64,000 nucleotides of DNA from Dyella mobilis (GCF_016904945.1 NZ_JADIKF010000039.1:930001-994000); one strand, 5' to 3'; shown: positions 1 through 9,237, counted from the stretch's first letter. Notes: generated by a model not told the origin, from the sequence alone. Made by a program: numbers and translations.

Positions 1-43
1 GCGCCAACAGCGTGGAAAGGCTCTCAACGAACATCGACCACAT
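1..43 (-). CDS. 5' end of an unidentified minus-strand gene (cut by window edge)
   Basis: An ATG at 43 reads leftwards off the window. GGGGAG (plus-strand ctcccc, 51-56) lies 7 nt upstream of it, a good Shine-Dalgarno. Only about 14 codons are visible, starting MWSMFVESLSTLLA, which could be the beginning of a hydrophobic segment. A second in-frame ATG at 34 is possible. The gene would be divergent from yciI. Nothing identifies the family, so no function is proposed. Confidence 0.45.
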   Translation of the reverse strand, partial: MWSMFVESLSTLLA

Positions 44-191
44 GACGACACTCCCCTCGATGAATACCGTACGCGCCAAGTGGGTACGTGGCAGGGCGAT
101 TCAAGGCGGCCTTACGCCGCAGGTCGCGCGAAGATCGTAGATGCGCGCTCAGTCGGCTAAAATCACGGATTGCACTTGGGAGCGCGACAGC

Positions 192-494
192 ATGTGGTAC
201 GCCATCATCGGCACGGATCATCCCGATTCACTCGAACGCCGCCTGGCTGCGCGTGGCGAGCACCTGGCCCGCCTGGAAAAGCTGCAGGGCGAAGGCCGCA
301 TGCTGCTGGCCGGCCCGTTTCCGGCCATCGATGCCGAGCAGCCGGGGCCTGCGGGTTTCTCCGGCAGCCTGATCGTTGCCGAGTTCGCCTCGCTGGCCGA
401 GGCAGAGCAATGGGCCAAGGCCGATCCGTACGTGGCCGCAAACGTCTATGCCAGCGTCAGCGTAAAACCCTTCCGCAAGGTGCTGCCGGCATGA
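192..494 (+). CDS. yciI: YciI family protein
   Basis: The 100-residue protein covers the whole YciI domain: a ferredoxin-like fold with the conserved [11 protein letters not shown] start, the GPFPAID turn, and the [19 protein letters not shown]-terminal block. It is close to E. coli YciI over its full length. YciI proteins are small cytosolic proteins whose biochemical role is not settled. The ATG at 192 is preferred over an in-frame ATG at 141 because family members begin MWY/MLY and GGGAG lies about 9 nt upstream. The stop overlaps the start of bolA (ATGA), so the two are probably translated together. Confidence 0.93.
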   Translation: MWYAIIGTDHPDSLERRLAARGEHLARLEKLQGEGRMLLAGPFPAIDAEQPGPAGFSGSLIVAEFASLAEAEQWAKADPYVAANVYASVSVKPFRKVLPA

Positions 495-751
495 CCGTGG
501 CCATGGTGGAGGAAATCCGCCAGCGGCTCGTCACGGCCCTGCATCCCTTGGAGCTCGAAGTGCTGGACGAGGGCTACAAGCACGCAGGGCATGCCAATGA
601 AGGCAAAGGGCATTTCCACGTGCGGATCGTCAGCCCCGCGTTCGCCGGCGCCTTGCCGATCAAGCGGCACCGGCTGGTTTATGCGGCGCTGGGGGAATTG
701 ATGGACAACGGAATTCATGCCCTGTCCATCGATGCCAAGGCACCGGATTGA
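491..751 (+). CDS. bolA: BolA family protein
   Basis: This 86-residue protein has the BolA fold: N-terminal helix [13 protein letters not shown], the [13 protein letters not shown] strand with its conserved histidine, [12 protein letters not shown], then [13 protein letters not shown] and [10 protein letters not shown]. BolA proteins pair with monothiol glutaredoxins in iron-sulfur cluster trafficking and affect cell shape under stress in E. coli. The ATG overlaps the yciI stop codon (ATGA at 491-494), which indicates translational coupling. It resembles BolA itself more than IbaG/YrbA. About 135 bp without a gene separate it from smc. Confidence 0.95.
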   Translation: MTVAMVEEIRQRLVTALHPLELEVLDEGYKHAGHANEGKGHFHVRIVSPAFAGALPIKRHRLVYAALGELMDNGIHALSIDAKAPD

Positions 752-886
752 GCCTAATCAATAGCTTGGGCCATTCTTCTCGAGATCGAATCGTCGATCC
801 CGATGCATTGCGGCGCTGTCCCGCGTTTGGCACAGTGACCCGTCACCCGCGGTTGCGGGCCATCACCTTTTGAGCCGCTGATCTCA

Positions 887-3800
887 ATGCGCCTAACCAC
901 GATCAAACTCGCCGGGTTCAAGTCTTTCGTCGACCCCACCACCTTGCATTTGCCGACCAACATGACCGGCGTGGTCGGTCCCAATGGCTGCGGCAAGTCC
1001 AACATCATCGACGCCATTCGCTGGGTGATGGGCGAAAGCGCGGCCAGCCGTTTGCGCGGAGACTCGATCACCGACGTGATCTTTTCCGGCTCGAACGCGC
1101 GCAAGCCGGTCGGACAGGCGACCGTCGAGCTGATTTTCGACAACTCGGACGGCACCATCCAGGGCGAATACGCCCAGTACGCCGAGATCTCCGTCAAGCG
1201 CCAGGTGACGCGCGATGGCCAGTCGTCGTATTTCCTCAATGGCGCCCGCTGCCGCCGCCGCGATATTACCGACCTGTTCCTGGGCACCGGTCTCGGGCCG
1301 CGCAGCTACTCGATCATCGAGCAGGGCATGATCAGCCAGATCATCGAGGCGCACCCGGAAGAACTGCGCACGCACCTGGAAGAGGCTGCCGGCATCTCCA
1401 AATACAAGGAGCGCCGCAAGGAGACCGAAAGCCGCATCAAGGCCACGCGCGAAAACCTCGATCGCGTGCGCGACGTGCGCGACGAGGTGGACAAGCAGCT
1501 CGAACACCTCAATCGCCAGGCGCGCGCAGCGGAACGCTGGAAAGCCTACAAGGAAGAGCAGATCCGCAAGGAAGCCGAACTGCGTGCCTTGGAATATCGC
1601 GGGCTCAAGAGCCAGCACGAAGGCAAGGGGCAGGGGCTCTCCGCCGCCGAGCTCGAAATCGAGAAGCAACTGGCAGCACAACGCCAGATCGAAGCGCAGA
1701 TCGAAACCGCGCGCGAGCGTCATGGCGGGGCCAGCGAACATTTGAACGAAGTGCAGGCCGAGGTCTACAAGGTCGGCTCGGAGATCGCGCGCGTCGAGCA
1801 GCAGGTTCGCTTCAATCGCGAAACCGCCGATCGGCTGCAGCGCGCACAGGCCGATACGGAGCGCGAACACGGTGAGCTGGCCGCCCACATCACCACCGAC
1901 CGCGATCAGGTGGAGACGCTTCGTCTGGCCTTGTCCGAAGGCGAGCCGAAGCTGGAATCCCTGCAGCAGATGCAGGACGAAACCGCCGAAACGCAGCGTG
2001 AAACCGAAATCAAGCTGGCCGATTGGCAGCAGCGTTGGGATACCTACACCCGCACCGCTGGCGAGGCGAGCCGGGCGGCCGAAGTCGAACGCACCAAGCT
2101 GGCCTACCTCGACCGCCAGTCGATGGATCTGGGCAAGCGCAAGGAAGCCCTGGAAAACGAGCAGAAAGCCACCGACGTGGCGGCGCTCGATGCGGCCGCC
2201 GAGCAAATGCATGGCGAGCACGATACGCAGCGCGAACGCGTTGAATCCCTAGGCGGCCTGCTCGATCAGCACAAATCGAGCTACGAAAAGGTGCTCGACG
2301 AGGAGCGCCAGGTTCAAGGCGTGCTGAATGAAGCGCGCCAGCAATTGCAGACGGCGCGCGGGCGCCTGGCGTCGCTGGAGGCGCTGCAGAACGCCGCGCT
2401 GGGGCAGGAAGAAAGTGCGGCCAGCAACTGGCTGTCGCAATTCGGGCTGGACAAGAAGCGTCGCCTGGGCGAAATGCTGCAAGTCGAAGCAGGTTGGGAG
2501 ACGGCGGTCGAGACCGTGCTGTCCGGCTTCATCGACAGCGTGCTGGTCGACGGTGCGCACGATTTGGCGCGCGAATTCCCGGGCATCAAGGATGCCGACG
2601 TCGCGCTGCTCGATGCGGCAGAGGGCGGAGTGCCTGCCTCGGGAACGCTGGCGGCGCACGTGCGCGGCCCGGCCTCTGCGATTGCCATTCTCGGCCACGT
2701 GCTGATTGCCGAAACGATTGACGATGCGCATCGGCGCGTGGCGGAACTCTCCGCGTTGGCGCCGTATCAGTCGGTGATCACCCGTACCGGCGAATGGCTG
2801 GGGCCGGGCTGGGCACGCGTGCGCCGCGCGCAGGGCAATCAGGTCGGCGTGTTGGCCCGTGAACGCGAAATTCGCGTGCTGACCGAGCAGACCGAAACGC
2901 TGGAAGCGCAGATCGAGGAGGCCACGACGCGCCTCGATGCCTTGCGTACCAGCAAGTTCGAAGCCGAGCGTGCACGCGACGACGCGCAGCGCGAGTTGTA
3001 CAACGCGCACCGCCGGCAGTCCGAATTGGCCGGCCAGTTGCAAAGCCATCGCGGCAAAGTGGAAACGGCGCGGGCCCGCGCCGAGAAGGTGGCCGGCGAA
3101 ATTTCCGTACTGCTCGAGCAGATGGACGAGTTGCAGGTGCAGACGCGCGATGCGCGTGCACGCCTGGACGAGTCGGTCAACAACATGGGCGATCTGGAAG
3201 ACCAGCGCCGCGAGCTGGAGAATGAGCGGCGTGCCCTGCTGGAGGCTCGCGAAGAGGCGCGCATGAATGCGCGTGAAGCGGCCGACCAGGCGCATGCCCT
3301 GGCACTGAGCCTGGAATCGAAACGGTCTTCGCTGACGTCGCTGGAACAGGCGCTGGCCCGCATGGACGGCCAGATTCGCCAGATCGAAGCGCGCCGTACC
3401 GAGATTGCCGAACAGCTTGCTGCGGGATCCGATCCGATCGCCGAGCTGGAGGCCGAGCGCCAGACTTACCTCGACCAGCGCTTGTTGGTGGACCGCCAAT
3501 TGGTGGAGGCGCGCCGCGCACTGGAAGACTGCGACATCGAGTTCCGCAAGCTGGAACAGCAGCGGCACAATTTTGAGCAGGAGCTGTCCGGTCTGCGCGA
3601 AAAAGTTTCCGAGCAGAAACTCGCCGCACAGGCGCTGCAGATGCGCGCCGACCAGCTTGCCGAAGCCATTGCGGCTTCCGGCCTGGATCTGGAAACGTTG
3701 CTGACCGAATTGGCTGAGGACGTCGATGCGACGCAATGGCGGCAGCAGTTGGCCGATCTGGGGCAGAAGATCGCTCGCCTGGAACCGGTCAATCTGGCTG

Positions 3801-4396
3801 CGATCCAGGAGCATGCCGAACAGAGCGAGCGCAAGACCTACCTCGACAATCAGCTCACCGATCTGACCAGCGCGATGGAAACGCTGGAAAACGCGATCAA
3901 GAAGATCGATCGCGAGACCCGCCAGCGTTTCAAGGAGACTTTCGACCGCGTCAATGCAGGTGTGCAGGAATTGTTCCCGCGCCTGTTTGGCGGCGGCCAT
4001 GCCTACCTGGAACTCACCGGCGACGACTTGCTGAGCACGGGCGTATCGATCATGGCGCGCCCTCCGGGCAAGCGCGTTTCCAATATCACGCTGTTGTCCG
4101 GTGGCGAAAAAGCGCTTACCGCCGTATCGCTGGTGTTCGCTATTTTTGCGCTGAACCCCGCGCCCTTCTGCCTGCTGGACGAAGTGGACGCGCCGCTCGA
4201 TGAAGCAAACGTGGGACGCTTCTCGAACATGGTGCGCGAGATGAGCGAAAAGGTGCAGTTCATCTTCGTCAGCCACAACAAGGCCACGATGGAAGCGGCC
4301 AGCCAGCTTTGCGGCGTTACCATGCGCGAGGCGGGCGTTTCGCGCCTGGTGCAGGTCGATCTTGCCGAGGCGGCCAAATTGGCTGGCGCTGCCTGA
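887..4396 (+). CDS. smc: Chromosome segregation protein SMC
   Basis: The 1169-residue SMC condensin ATPase compacts and segregates chromosomes together with ScpA and ScpB. The Walker A motif GPNGCGKS is at residues 31-38. Two long coiled-coil arms (about 170-510 and 660-1010) flank a globular hinge near 515-650. The C-terminal head has the ABC signature LLSGGE from residue 1069 and Walker B FCLLDEVDAPLD shortly after, so both half-ATPase sites are intact. Length is normal for the family. An SMC rather than MukB fits Xanthomonadales. zipA follows after 11 nt, so the pair is probably one operon. No strong Shine-Dalgarno precedes the ATG. Confidence 0.98.
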   Translation: MRLTTIKLAGFKSFVDPTTLHLPTNMTGVVGPNGCGKSNIIDAIRWVMGESAASRLRGDSITDVIFSGSNARKPVGQATVELIFDNSDGTIQGEYAQYAEISVKRQVTRDGQSSYFLNGARCRRRDITDLFLGTGLGPRSYSIIEQGMISQIIEAHPEELRTHLEEAAGISKYKERRKETESRIKATRENLDRVRDVRDEVDKQLEHLNRQARAAERWKAYKEEQIRKEAELRALEYRGLKSQHEGKGQGLSAAELEIEKQLAAQRQIEAQIETARERHGGASEHLNEVQAEVYKVGSEIARVEQQVRFNRETADRLQRAQADTEREHGELAAHITTDRDQVETLRLALSEGEPKLESLQQMQDETAETQRETEIKLADWQQRWDTYTRTAGEASRAAEVERTKLAYLDRQSMDLGKRKEALENEQKATDVAALDAAAEQMHGEHDTQRERVESLGGLLDQHKSSYEKVLDEERQVQGVLNEARQQLQTARGRLASLEALQNAALGQEESAASNWLSQFGLDKKRRLGEMLQVEAGWETAVETVLSGFIDSVLVDGAHDLAREFPGIKDADVALLDAAEGGVPASGTLAAHVRGPASAIAILGHVLIAETIDDAHRRVAELSALAPYQSVITRTGEWLGPGWARVRRAQGNQVGVLAREREIRVLTEQTETLEAQIEEATTRLDALRTSKFEAERARDDAQRELYNAHRRQSELAGQLQSHRGKVETARARAEKVAGEISVLLEQMDELQVQTRDARARLDESVNNMGDLEDQRRELENERRALLEAREEARMNAREAADQAHALALSLESKRSSLTSLEQALARMDGQIRQIEARRTEIAEQLAAGSDPIAELEAERQTYLDQRLLVDRQLVEARRALEDCDIEFRKLEQQRHNFEQELSGLREKVSEQKLAAQALQMRADQLAEAIAASGLDLETLLTELAEDVDATQWRQQLADLGQKIARLEPVNLAAIQEHAEQSERKTYLDNQLTDLTSAMETLENAIKKIDRETRQRFKETFDRVNAGVQELFPRLFGGGHAYLELTGDDLLSTGVSIMARPPGKRVSNITLLSGGEKALTAVSLVFAIFALNPAPFCLLDEVDAPLDEANVGRFSNMVREMSEKVQFIFVSHNKATMEAASQLCGVTMREAGVSRLVQVDLAEAAKLAGAA

Positions 4397-4407
4397 GGAG
4401 TTACATC

Positions 4408-5415
4408 ATGTCTGGAATTGATTTGGCGTTTGCGTGGAATCCTTGGGTCGGCGTCCCGTTGATGATCATCGGGCTCGTCGTGCTGGTGCTGGTGTGGCTG
4501 TTTGGCGAACCGAAGAAAGAGCAGGGCAAGCGTCGCCCCATGCCTGAAGCCGGCGCAGAGCGCCGCGAGCCTACGCTGGGCGGTTCCGCTGACGACGTGG
4601 ATGCTTTCGGCGACGTGGCCGACGATCGGCGTGATCCGCTGTTTTCGGAGTCGGGTCCGCACCAGGGCGAACTGGATGTCGGCCTGCGCGAGGAGTTGGA
4701 GAAGCTGGGCGCGACCCTGGCCGAGGAGCGCCACGGCGGCGCCGCGCACATGCCCAAGCCCACCGGGCACGCCGCTTCCATCGTTGAGGCATTGCGCTCG
4801 CCTTCGTTTCCGGAAGCGACGTCCAAGCCCTCCGTCGAGCCGGCGACCACCGCATTTGATCTTCACGAAGCCCCGGTAGTCGCGCCAGCGCCGGTTCCCG
4901 CGCCGACGCCTGCGCCAGCTCCTCGTGTTCCGCCTCGTTCCGATCTGGGCAAGCGTCCGGCGCAGATGCCTGTCGAGCGCATCGTCAGCCTGTTTGTGGT
5001 CGCCCGCGAGGGCCATGCTTTCAATGGTGCCGACTTGGTCGTCGCGGCGGAAAAGGCCGGGTTGGAATACGGAGACATGGGTATCTACCATCGCCTAGTC
5101 GATGGCAAGCGCGAAGTGGGACCGATCTTCAGTGTCGCCAACATGCTCAAGCCGGGCAGTTTCGACCTGACGCGAGTCGATGCGTTACGCACTCCGGGTC
5201 TGAGCTTCTTCATGGCTTTGCCAGGAGCGGTGCCTGCCTTGGACGCCTGGGATGCCATGCTGCCGACGGCGCAGCGACTGGCCGAATTGCTGGATGGCCA
5301 GGTGCTGGACGAAGAGCGCAACGCGCTCGGTCGGCAGCGCATAGCCCACATTCGCGATGAGCTGCGCGGCTGGGATCGCGATCACGATGGCGGCGAAATC
5401 CGCTTCGGACGCTGA
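4408..5415 (+). CDS. zipA: Cell division protein ZipA
   Basis: This 335-residue protein has the three-part ZipA layout. It begins with a short periplasmic N-terminus and one membrane helix (about 13-31, ending VLVWLFGEP), followed by a charged, then proline/alanine-rich linker (about 32-185, with a P-A run near 155-175). The C-terminal FtsZ-binding domain runs from about 190 to 330 (ERIVSLFVVAREGHAFNGADL). ZipA anchors FtsZ to the inner membrane at mid-cell. The ATG has GAGGAG 7 nt upstream (4395-4400). In many relatives ligA comes directly after zipA; here a terminator and the unrelated azoR follow. Confidence 0.95.
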   Translation: MSGIDLAFAWNPWVGVPLMIIGLVVLVLVWLFGEPKKEQGKRRPMPEAGAERREPTLGGSADDVDAFGDVADDRRDPLFSESGPHQGELDVGLREELEKLGATLAEERHGGAAHMPKPTGHAASIVEALRSPSFPEATSKPSVEPATTAFDLHEAPVVAPAPVPAPTPAPAPRVPPRSDLGKRPAQMPVERIVSLFVVAREGHAFNGADLVVAAEKAGLEYGDMGIYHRLVDGKREVGPIFSVANMLKPGSFDLTRVDALRTPGLSFFMALPGAVPALDAWDAMLPTAQRLAELLDGQVLDEERNALGRQRIAHIRDELRGWDRDHDGGEIRFGR

Positions 5416-5433
5416 CCGTTCGTTTGCGCCACG

Positions 5434-5460
5434 AAAAAAGAGCGCCCGCAAAGGGCGCTC
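5434..5460 (-). terminator. Rho-independent terminator after azoR
   Basis: Read on the minus strand, GAGCGCCC, a 5-nt loop and GGGCGCTC form an 8-bp GC-rich stem followed by six T residues. It lies 35 nt past the azoR stop. It may also stop zipA transcripts from the other side, although the U-tract favours the minus strand. Confidence 0.85.
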
Positions 5461-5494
5461 TGCATGCCATCGGGTATTTCTCAGGGGTTTCGGA

Positions 5495-6076
5495 TCAGGC
5501 GGCCTTGCTAACCAGGTTACCGATCGTGATGTGGGCGGAGGCGATGGCGTTGGTCTTGTGATCGGCGCTCATATTCACGCCTTCGGCGCGGATGAATTCG
5601 ATGTCCGTCACGCCCAGGAAACCAAATACCGTACGCAGATACGATTCCTGGAAGTCCATTGCCGCGGCCGGGCCGGTGCTGTAGACGCCGCCGCGCGAGG
5701 AAGCCACGATCAGGCGCTTGCCGCTCACCAGGCCCTTCGGACCCGACTCGGTGTAGCTGAAGGTTTTGCCGGCCACCGCGATGCGGTCGATCCAGGCCTT
5801 GAGCTGGCTGGGAATGGAGAAGTTGTACATCGGGGCGCCAATGACCACGATATCGGCGGCAAGGAATTCGTCCATGATCGCCTCGCCGAGCTTGGCCGCT
5901 TCGCTTTGGGCGTCCACGACCGGTGTCCAGTGAGGCAGCGGCTGCGCGGTAAGGTCGCGGTAGGTCACGGAAAGGTCGGGGGTTTCCCGGGTGATCTGGG
6001 CGACGACCGCGGCCGTCAGCGCGCGCGACACGGAATGCTGGCCCAGCGAGCTTGCGTCAAGATGCAGCAGTTTCAT
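5495..6076 (-). CDS. azoR: FMN-dependent NADH-azoreductase
   Basis: The 193-residue flavodoxin-like protein has the AzoR features: N-terminal [18 protein letters not shown], which forms the FMN phosphate loop, then the [18 protein letters not shown] segment that contacts the flavin. SSRGGVYS follows and the C-terminal half resembles E. coli AzoR. The enzyme is a cytosolic homodimer that reduces azo compounds and quinones with NADH. GAGGT lies about 5 nt before the ATG. It is divergent from a LysR-type gene across 113 bp containing an inverted repeat, a standard arrangement for a regulator and its target. Its own terminator follows. Confidence 0.94.
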   Translation of the reverse strand: MKLLHLDASSLGQHSVSRALTAAVVAQITRETPDLSVTYRDLTAQPLPHWTPVVDAQSEAAKLGEAIMDEFLAADIVVIGAPMYNFSIPSQLKAWIDRIAVAGKTFSYTESGPKGLVSGKRLIVASSRGGVYSTGPAAAMDFQESYLRTVFGFLGVTDIEFIRAEGVNMSADHKTNAIASAHITIGNLVSKAA

Positions 6077-6129
6077 GGTGATACCTCGATTCCAGTCGGG
6101 TAGTCCGACGTTGGGAATAAGATAAATTC

Positions 6130-6174
6130 AGAACAAATGAGCGATAAGATGGATCTTTTTGAACTTATTGTTCT
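6130..6174. promoter_or_regulatory. Inverted repeat between azoR and the LysR gene (candidate operator)
   Basis: AGAACAA at 6130-6136 is mirrored by TTGTTCT at 6168-6174, a perfect 7-bp inverted repeat in the AT-rich divergent intergenic region. The half-site spacing is wider than the usual LysR T-N11-A box, so it could be two half-sites of a larger regulator footprint. The assignment is inferred from position and symmetry only. Confidence 0.45.
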
Positions 6175-6189
6175 AAATAAGGAACGACG

Positions 6190-7179
6190 ATGACGGCCTT
6201 ACCGGGTGCCATGCAGGACCTGAATGACCTGTACTTCTTCGCGGCCGTGGTGGAGCACGGTGGCTTCTCGGCGGCGGGGCGCGCGTTGGGTGTGCCCAAG
6301 TCCCGCCTGAGCAAGCGGATCGCCCAGTTGGAGGACCGCCTTGGTGTCCGTCTGCTGCAACGGACCACCCGGCGCTTCGTGGTCACCGAAGTAGGGGAGC
6401 GCTTTTATGGACACTGCCGTGCGGTGCTCGAGGAGGCCAGGGCGGCCCAGGATGCCGTGGATGAACTGCGCGCCGAGCCGCGGGGCGTGGTGCGGCTGAG
6501 CTGTCCGATATCGATAGCCCAGACCGTGCTTGCGCACATCCTGCCCGAATTCATGGCGCAGTATCCGAAGCTACAGGTACGCGTACTGTCTAGCGACCGC
6601 CGCGTCGACCTGATCAGCGAAGGGGTCGATCTGGCCATCCGCGTGCGTGCCAAGCTCGATACCGATGCCAATATGATCGTGCGCAGCTTCAGCCAATCGC
6701 GCGTGCTGCCGGTGGCCAGCCCGTCTTTGCTCAAAACGCATGGTTATCCCAAGCACCCGGATGACCTGGCTCGCTTGCCGGCTCTGTCAATGCAGGAGCA
6801 CGAAGGTGCGCAGATATGGGAGCTGATCGATGCGCAAGGCGAGCGGGTCAATGTGGAAGTGCAGGCGCGCCTGATCACTGGCGATTTCGCCGTCTTGCTG
6901 CAAGCGGCCAGAACCGGGCTTGGCGTGACCTTGCTGCCGGAGTTCATTTGTGCGCCAGCGATCACCGCCGGGGAGCTCGAGGTCGTGCTGCCCGAATGGA
7001 GCGCGCCGCAAGGTGTCATGCACTTTGTCTACCCTAGTCGGCGAGGCATGCTGCCGGGCGTGCGCGCATTGGTGGATTTTCTTGCCGAGCGCCTGCCGGA
7101 GGCGACGCGCCTGAAGCACGAGCAATGCATGCGGCGGTCGTTGGAATCGCTGGAGATTCCGGGTCAGCCGGCCCCCTGA
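6190..7179 (+). CDS. LysR family transcriptional regulator
   Basis: This 329-residue protein has a winged helix-turn-helix at about residues 10-68 (FFAAVVEHGGFSAAGRALGV, then SRLSKRIAQLEDRLG and LLQRTTRR). A long linker helix and a periplasmic-binding-protein-like effector domain (about 95-305) follow. The HTH resembles the CrgA/AaeR-type LysR subgroup whose targets include adjacent oxidoreductases. AAGGA lies 6 nt before the ATG. Divergent orientation suggests it controls azoR and probably itself. The ligand cannot be read from sequence. The C-terminal tail after about 305 is longer than usual. Confidence 0.93.
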   Translation: MTALPGAMQDLNDLYFFAAVVEHGGFSAAGRALGVPKSRLSKRIAQLEDRLGVRLLQRTTRRFVVTEVGERFYGHCRAVLEEARAAQDAVDELRAEPRGVVRLSCPISIAQTVLAHILPEFMAQYPKLQVRVLSSDRRVDLISEGVDLAIRVRAKLDTDANMIVRSFSQSRVLPVASPSLLKTHGYPKHPDDLARLPALSMQEHEGAQIWELIDAQGERVNVEVQARLITGDFAVLLQAARTGLGVTLLPEFICAPAITAGELEVVLPEWSAPQGVMHFVYPSRRGMLPGVRALVDFLAERLPEATRLKHEQCMRRSLESLEIPGQPAP

Positions 7180-7224
7180 ACGAGCCGTGTTAGTCTTTGC
7201 GTTTGGACATCCATACTGCCGCCC

Positions 7225-8370
7225 ATGACCATCGAAACCAAGCTTCCGAAAGTAGGCACCACCATTTTCAGCGTGATGAGCCATCTGGCCGTGCAGCACC
7301 GGGCGGTCAACCTCGGCCAAGGGTTTCCGGATTTCGAGCCGCCGCAACCGTTGCGCGATGCGTTGAGCCGCGCCATGGCAAACGGACTCAATCAATACGC
7401 GCCGGGTATCGGTACGGCCGCACTGCGCGAGCAGATCGCGTTGAAGACCGGGCGGCTTTACGGCTACGAGGTAAGTGCGGATAGCGAGGTCACTGTCACC
7501 TCCGGGGCTACGGAGGCGTTGTTTGCGGCCATTGCGGCGGTGGTGCGCGCGGGCGACGAAGTGATCGTGTTCGACCCGGCTTACGACTCTTATGAGCCCG
7601 CGATTGATCTGCAGGGCGCACGAGCGGTGCACATTCCGCTGACGGTGCCGAGTTTCTCGATCGACTGGCAGCGGGTGCGCGACGCCATCACGCCGAAGAC
7701 GCGCATGATCCTCATCAACAGTCCGCACAATCCGTCGGGGGCGGTGTTGTCAGCGGCGGATCTGGATGAGCTTGCTGCCATCGTGCGCGATACGTCGATT
7801 GTGGTGCTGTCGGACGAAGTGTACGAACACATCGTGTATGACGGCGCTGCGCATCAGAGCGTGCTGCGCCATCCGGAGCTCGCCGCGCGCAGCATCGTGG
7901 TTTCCAGTTTCGGCAAAACCTATCACTGCACCGGCTGGAAGGTCGGCTACGCCGTGGCGCCGGCCAAACTGTCGGCCGAGTTTCGCAAGGTGCATCAATA
8001 CCTCACGTTTTGCACCTTTCATCCGGCTCAGGCGGCATTCGCGGAATTTCTCGCCAGCACGCCGGAGCACTACCTGGAACTGCCTGCGTTCTATGAGGTC
8101 AAGCGCGACCGCTTTCGCAAGTTGCTGGCTCCTTCGCGGCTGAAGCTGCTGGATGTGCCGGGCGGCTATTTCCAACTGGTGGACTATTCGGCGATTCGCG
8201 ATGAAGACGACATCGCGTTCTGCGAGTGGCTGGTGAAGGAGGGCGGAGTTGCGGCGATCCCGCTGACGCCTTTCTACGACAAGGCGCCGGGTACGCGTCT
8301 GGTGCGACTGTGTTTCGCCAAGAGCGACGCCACCATGGATGCGGCAGCGGAGCGTCTATGCAAGCTCTGA
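7225..8370 (+). CDS. PLP-dependent methionine aminotransferase (YbdL/MtnE-like)
   Basis: The 381-residue protein is a fold-type I aminotransferase. The PLP lysine is K231 in SSFGKTYHCTGWKVGY. Other marks are NLGQGFPDFEPP near the N-terminus, NSPHNPSG, and the SDEVYEH strand that contacts the cofactor. It is closest to E. coli YbdL and to glutamine transaminase K/KAT-like enzymes, which prefer methionine, phenylalanine and related residues and use glutamine or 2-oxo-4-methylthiobutyrate. Its stop overlaps the omega-amidase start by 13 bp, supporting a role in the last step of methionine salvage. Exact substrates are inferred. Confidence 0.9.
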   Translation: MTIETKLPKVGTTIFSVMSHLAVQHRAVNLGQGFPDFEPPQPLRDALSRAMANGLNQYAPGIGTAALREQIALKTGRLYGYEVSADSEVTVTSGATEALFAAIAAVVRAGDEVIVFDPAYDSYEPAIDLQGARAVHIPLTVPSFSIDWQRVRDAITPKTRMILINSPHNPSGAVLSAADLDELAAIVRDTSIVVLSDEVYEHIVYDGAAHQSVLRHPELAARSIVVSSFGKTYHCTGWKVGYAVAPAKLSAEFRKVHQYLTFCTFHPAQAAFAEFLASTPEHYLELPAFYEVKRDRFRKLLAPSRLKLLDVPGGYFQLVDYSAIRDEDDIAFCEWLVKEGGVAAIPLTPFYDKAPGTRLVRLCFAKSDATMDAAAERLCKL

Positions 8371-9161
8371 ATGTTTCACTGGTGCAGGGCGCGACGCGCT
8401 GGCACGACGCCCCTGCCAATCGCGATTACTACGGTGCGCTGGTGCGATCGGTCGCAGGACGCAGCGATCTGATCGTGCTGCCGGAGACATTTCTCTCCGG
8501 TTTCAGCAACGACACGGGAAGCGCCGCCGAAGGCATGGACGGCGAAGGCGTGGCATGGATGCGTGCGCTGGCCGGCGAAGTCGACGCCGTCATTACCGGC
8601 AGCCTGGCGATCAGGGAAGGCGACAAGGTTTATAACCGCCTGATCTGGGCGCGCCCCGATGGCAGCTTTGCGCAATACGACAAGCGCCATCTGTTTCGCA
8701 TGGCAGGCGAGCATACCCGCTATGGTGGCGGTTCGACGCGCCTGATTGTGGAATTGAAGGGTTGGCGCATCCTGCCGCAGGTCTGCTACGACTTGCGCTT
8801 TCCTGTTTGGTTGCGCAATCGACGGATGGAATCGGCAACGGGCGGCATGGATTACGACCTTGCCTTGTTCGTCGCCAATTGGCCTGCACCGAGACGGCAA
8901 CCTTGGCGTACTTTGTTGCGTGCACGCGCCATCGAAAACCTGGCCTATGTCATCGGCGTCAACCGGGTTGGCACGGATGGCAATGAGCTTCCTTACGCGG
9001 GCGACAGTGCCGTCATCGATCCTGTTGGCGAGCCGCTGGTGGAACTCGGCGTGCAAGAGCAGGTGGTTACGGTGCGGCTTGATCCTGCGCCGCTGCAGGC
9101 GCATCGACAGCGTTTTCCAGCCTGGATGGATGCGGACGATTTCGCGCTCGACCTGACCTGA
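8358..9161 (+). CDS. Omega-amidase, nitrilase superfamily (YafV/Nit2-like)
   Basis: The 267-residue protein is a carbon-nitrogen hydrolase with the family's Glu-Lys-Cys triad: the Glu in LPETFLSGF, the Lys in QYDKRHLFRM, and the Cys in LPQVCYDLRFP. It matches the YafV/Nit2 omega-amidase branch, which hydrolyses 2-oxoglutaramate to 2-oxoglutarate and ammonia. 2-Oxoglutaramate is the product left when glutamine donates an amino group in a transamination. The gene starts inside the last codons of the aminotransferase (13-bp overlap), so the two are translationally coupled and probably act in sequence. About 50 bp separate its stop from the next promoter. Confidence 0.92.
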   Translation: MQALNVSLVQGATRWHDAPANRDYYGALVRSVAGRSDLIVLPETFLSGFSNDTGSAAEGMDGEGVAWMRALAGEVDAVITGSLAIREGDKVYNRLIWARPDGSFAQYDKRHLFRMAGEHTRYGGGSTRLIVELKGWRILPQVCYDLRFPVWLRNRRMESATGGMDYDLALFVANWPAPRRQPWRTLLRARAIENLAYVIGVNRVGTDGNELPYAGDSAVIDPVGEPLVELGVQEQVVTVRLDPAPLQAHRQRFPAWMDADDFALDLT

Positions 9162-9208
9162 GCAAGCACGAGTTGAACCAAATATTTCAAAAAAATTCAC
9201 AAAGAGTA

Positions 9209-9237
9209 TTGACGAGTGCGGCCAGTACCTGAATAAT
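9209..9237 (+). promoter_or_regulatory. Sigma-70 promoter of the tRNA operon
   Basis: TTGACG (9209-9214) and AATAAT (9232-9237) are separated by exactly 17 nt. An AT-rich stretch lies upstream (9179-9200), like an UP element, and a GC-containing discriminator follows. The first tRNA begins 65 nt downstream of the -10 hexamer. This arrangement is typical of stable-RNA promoters. Confidence 0.75.

Noticed and set aside
4861..4930. Repeated Pro/Ala coding pattern in zipA as a tandem repeat
   Set aside because: It is the normal P/A-rich flexible linker of ZipA; units are irregular and have no separate meaning.
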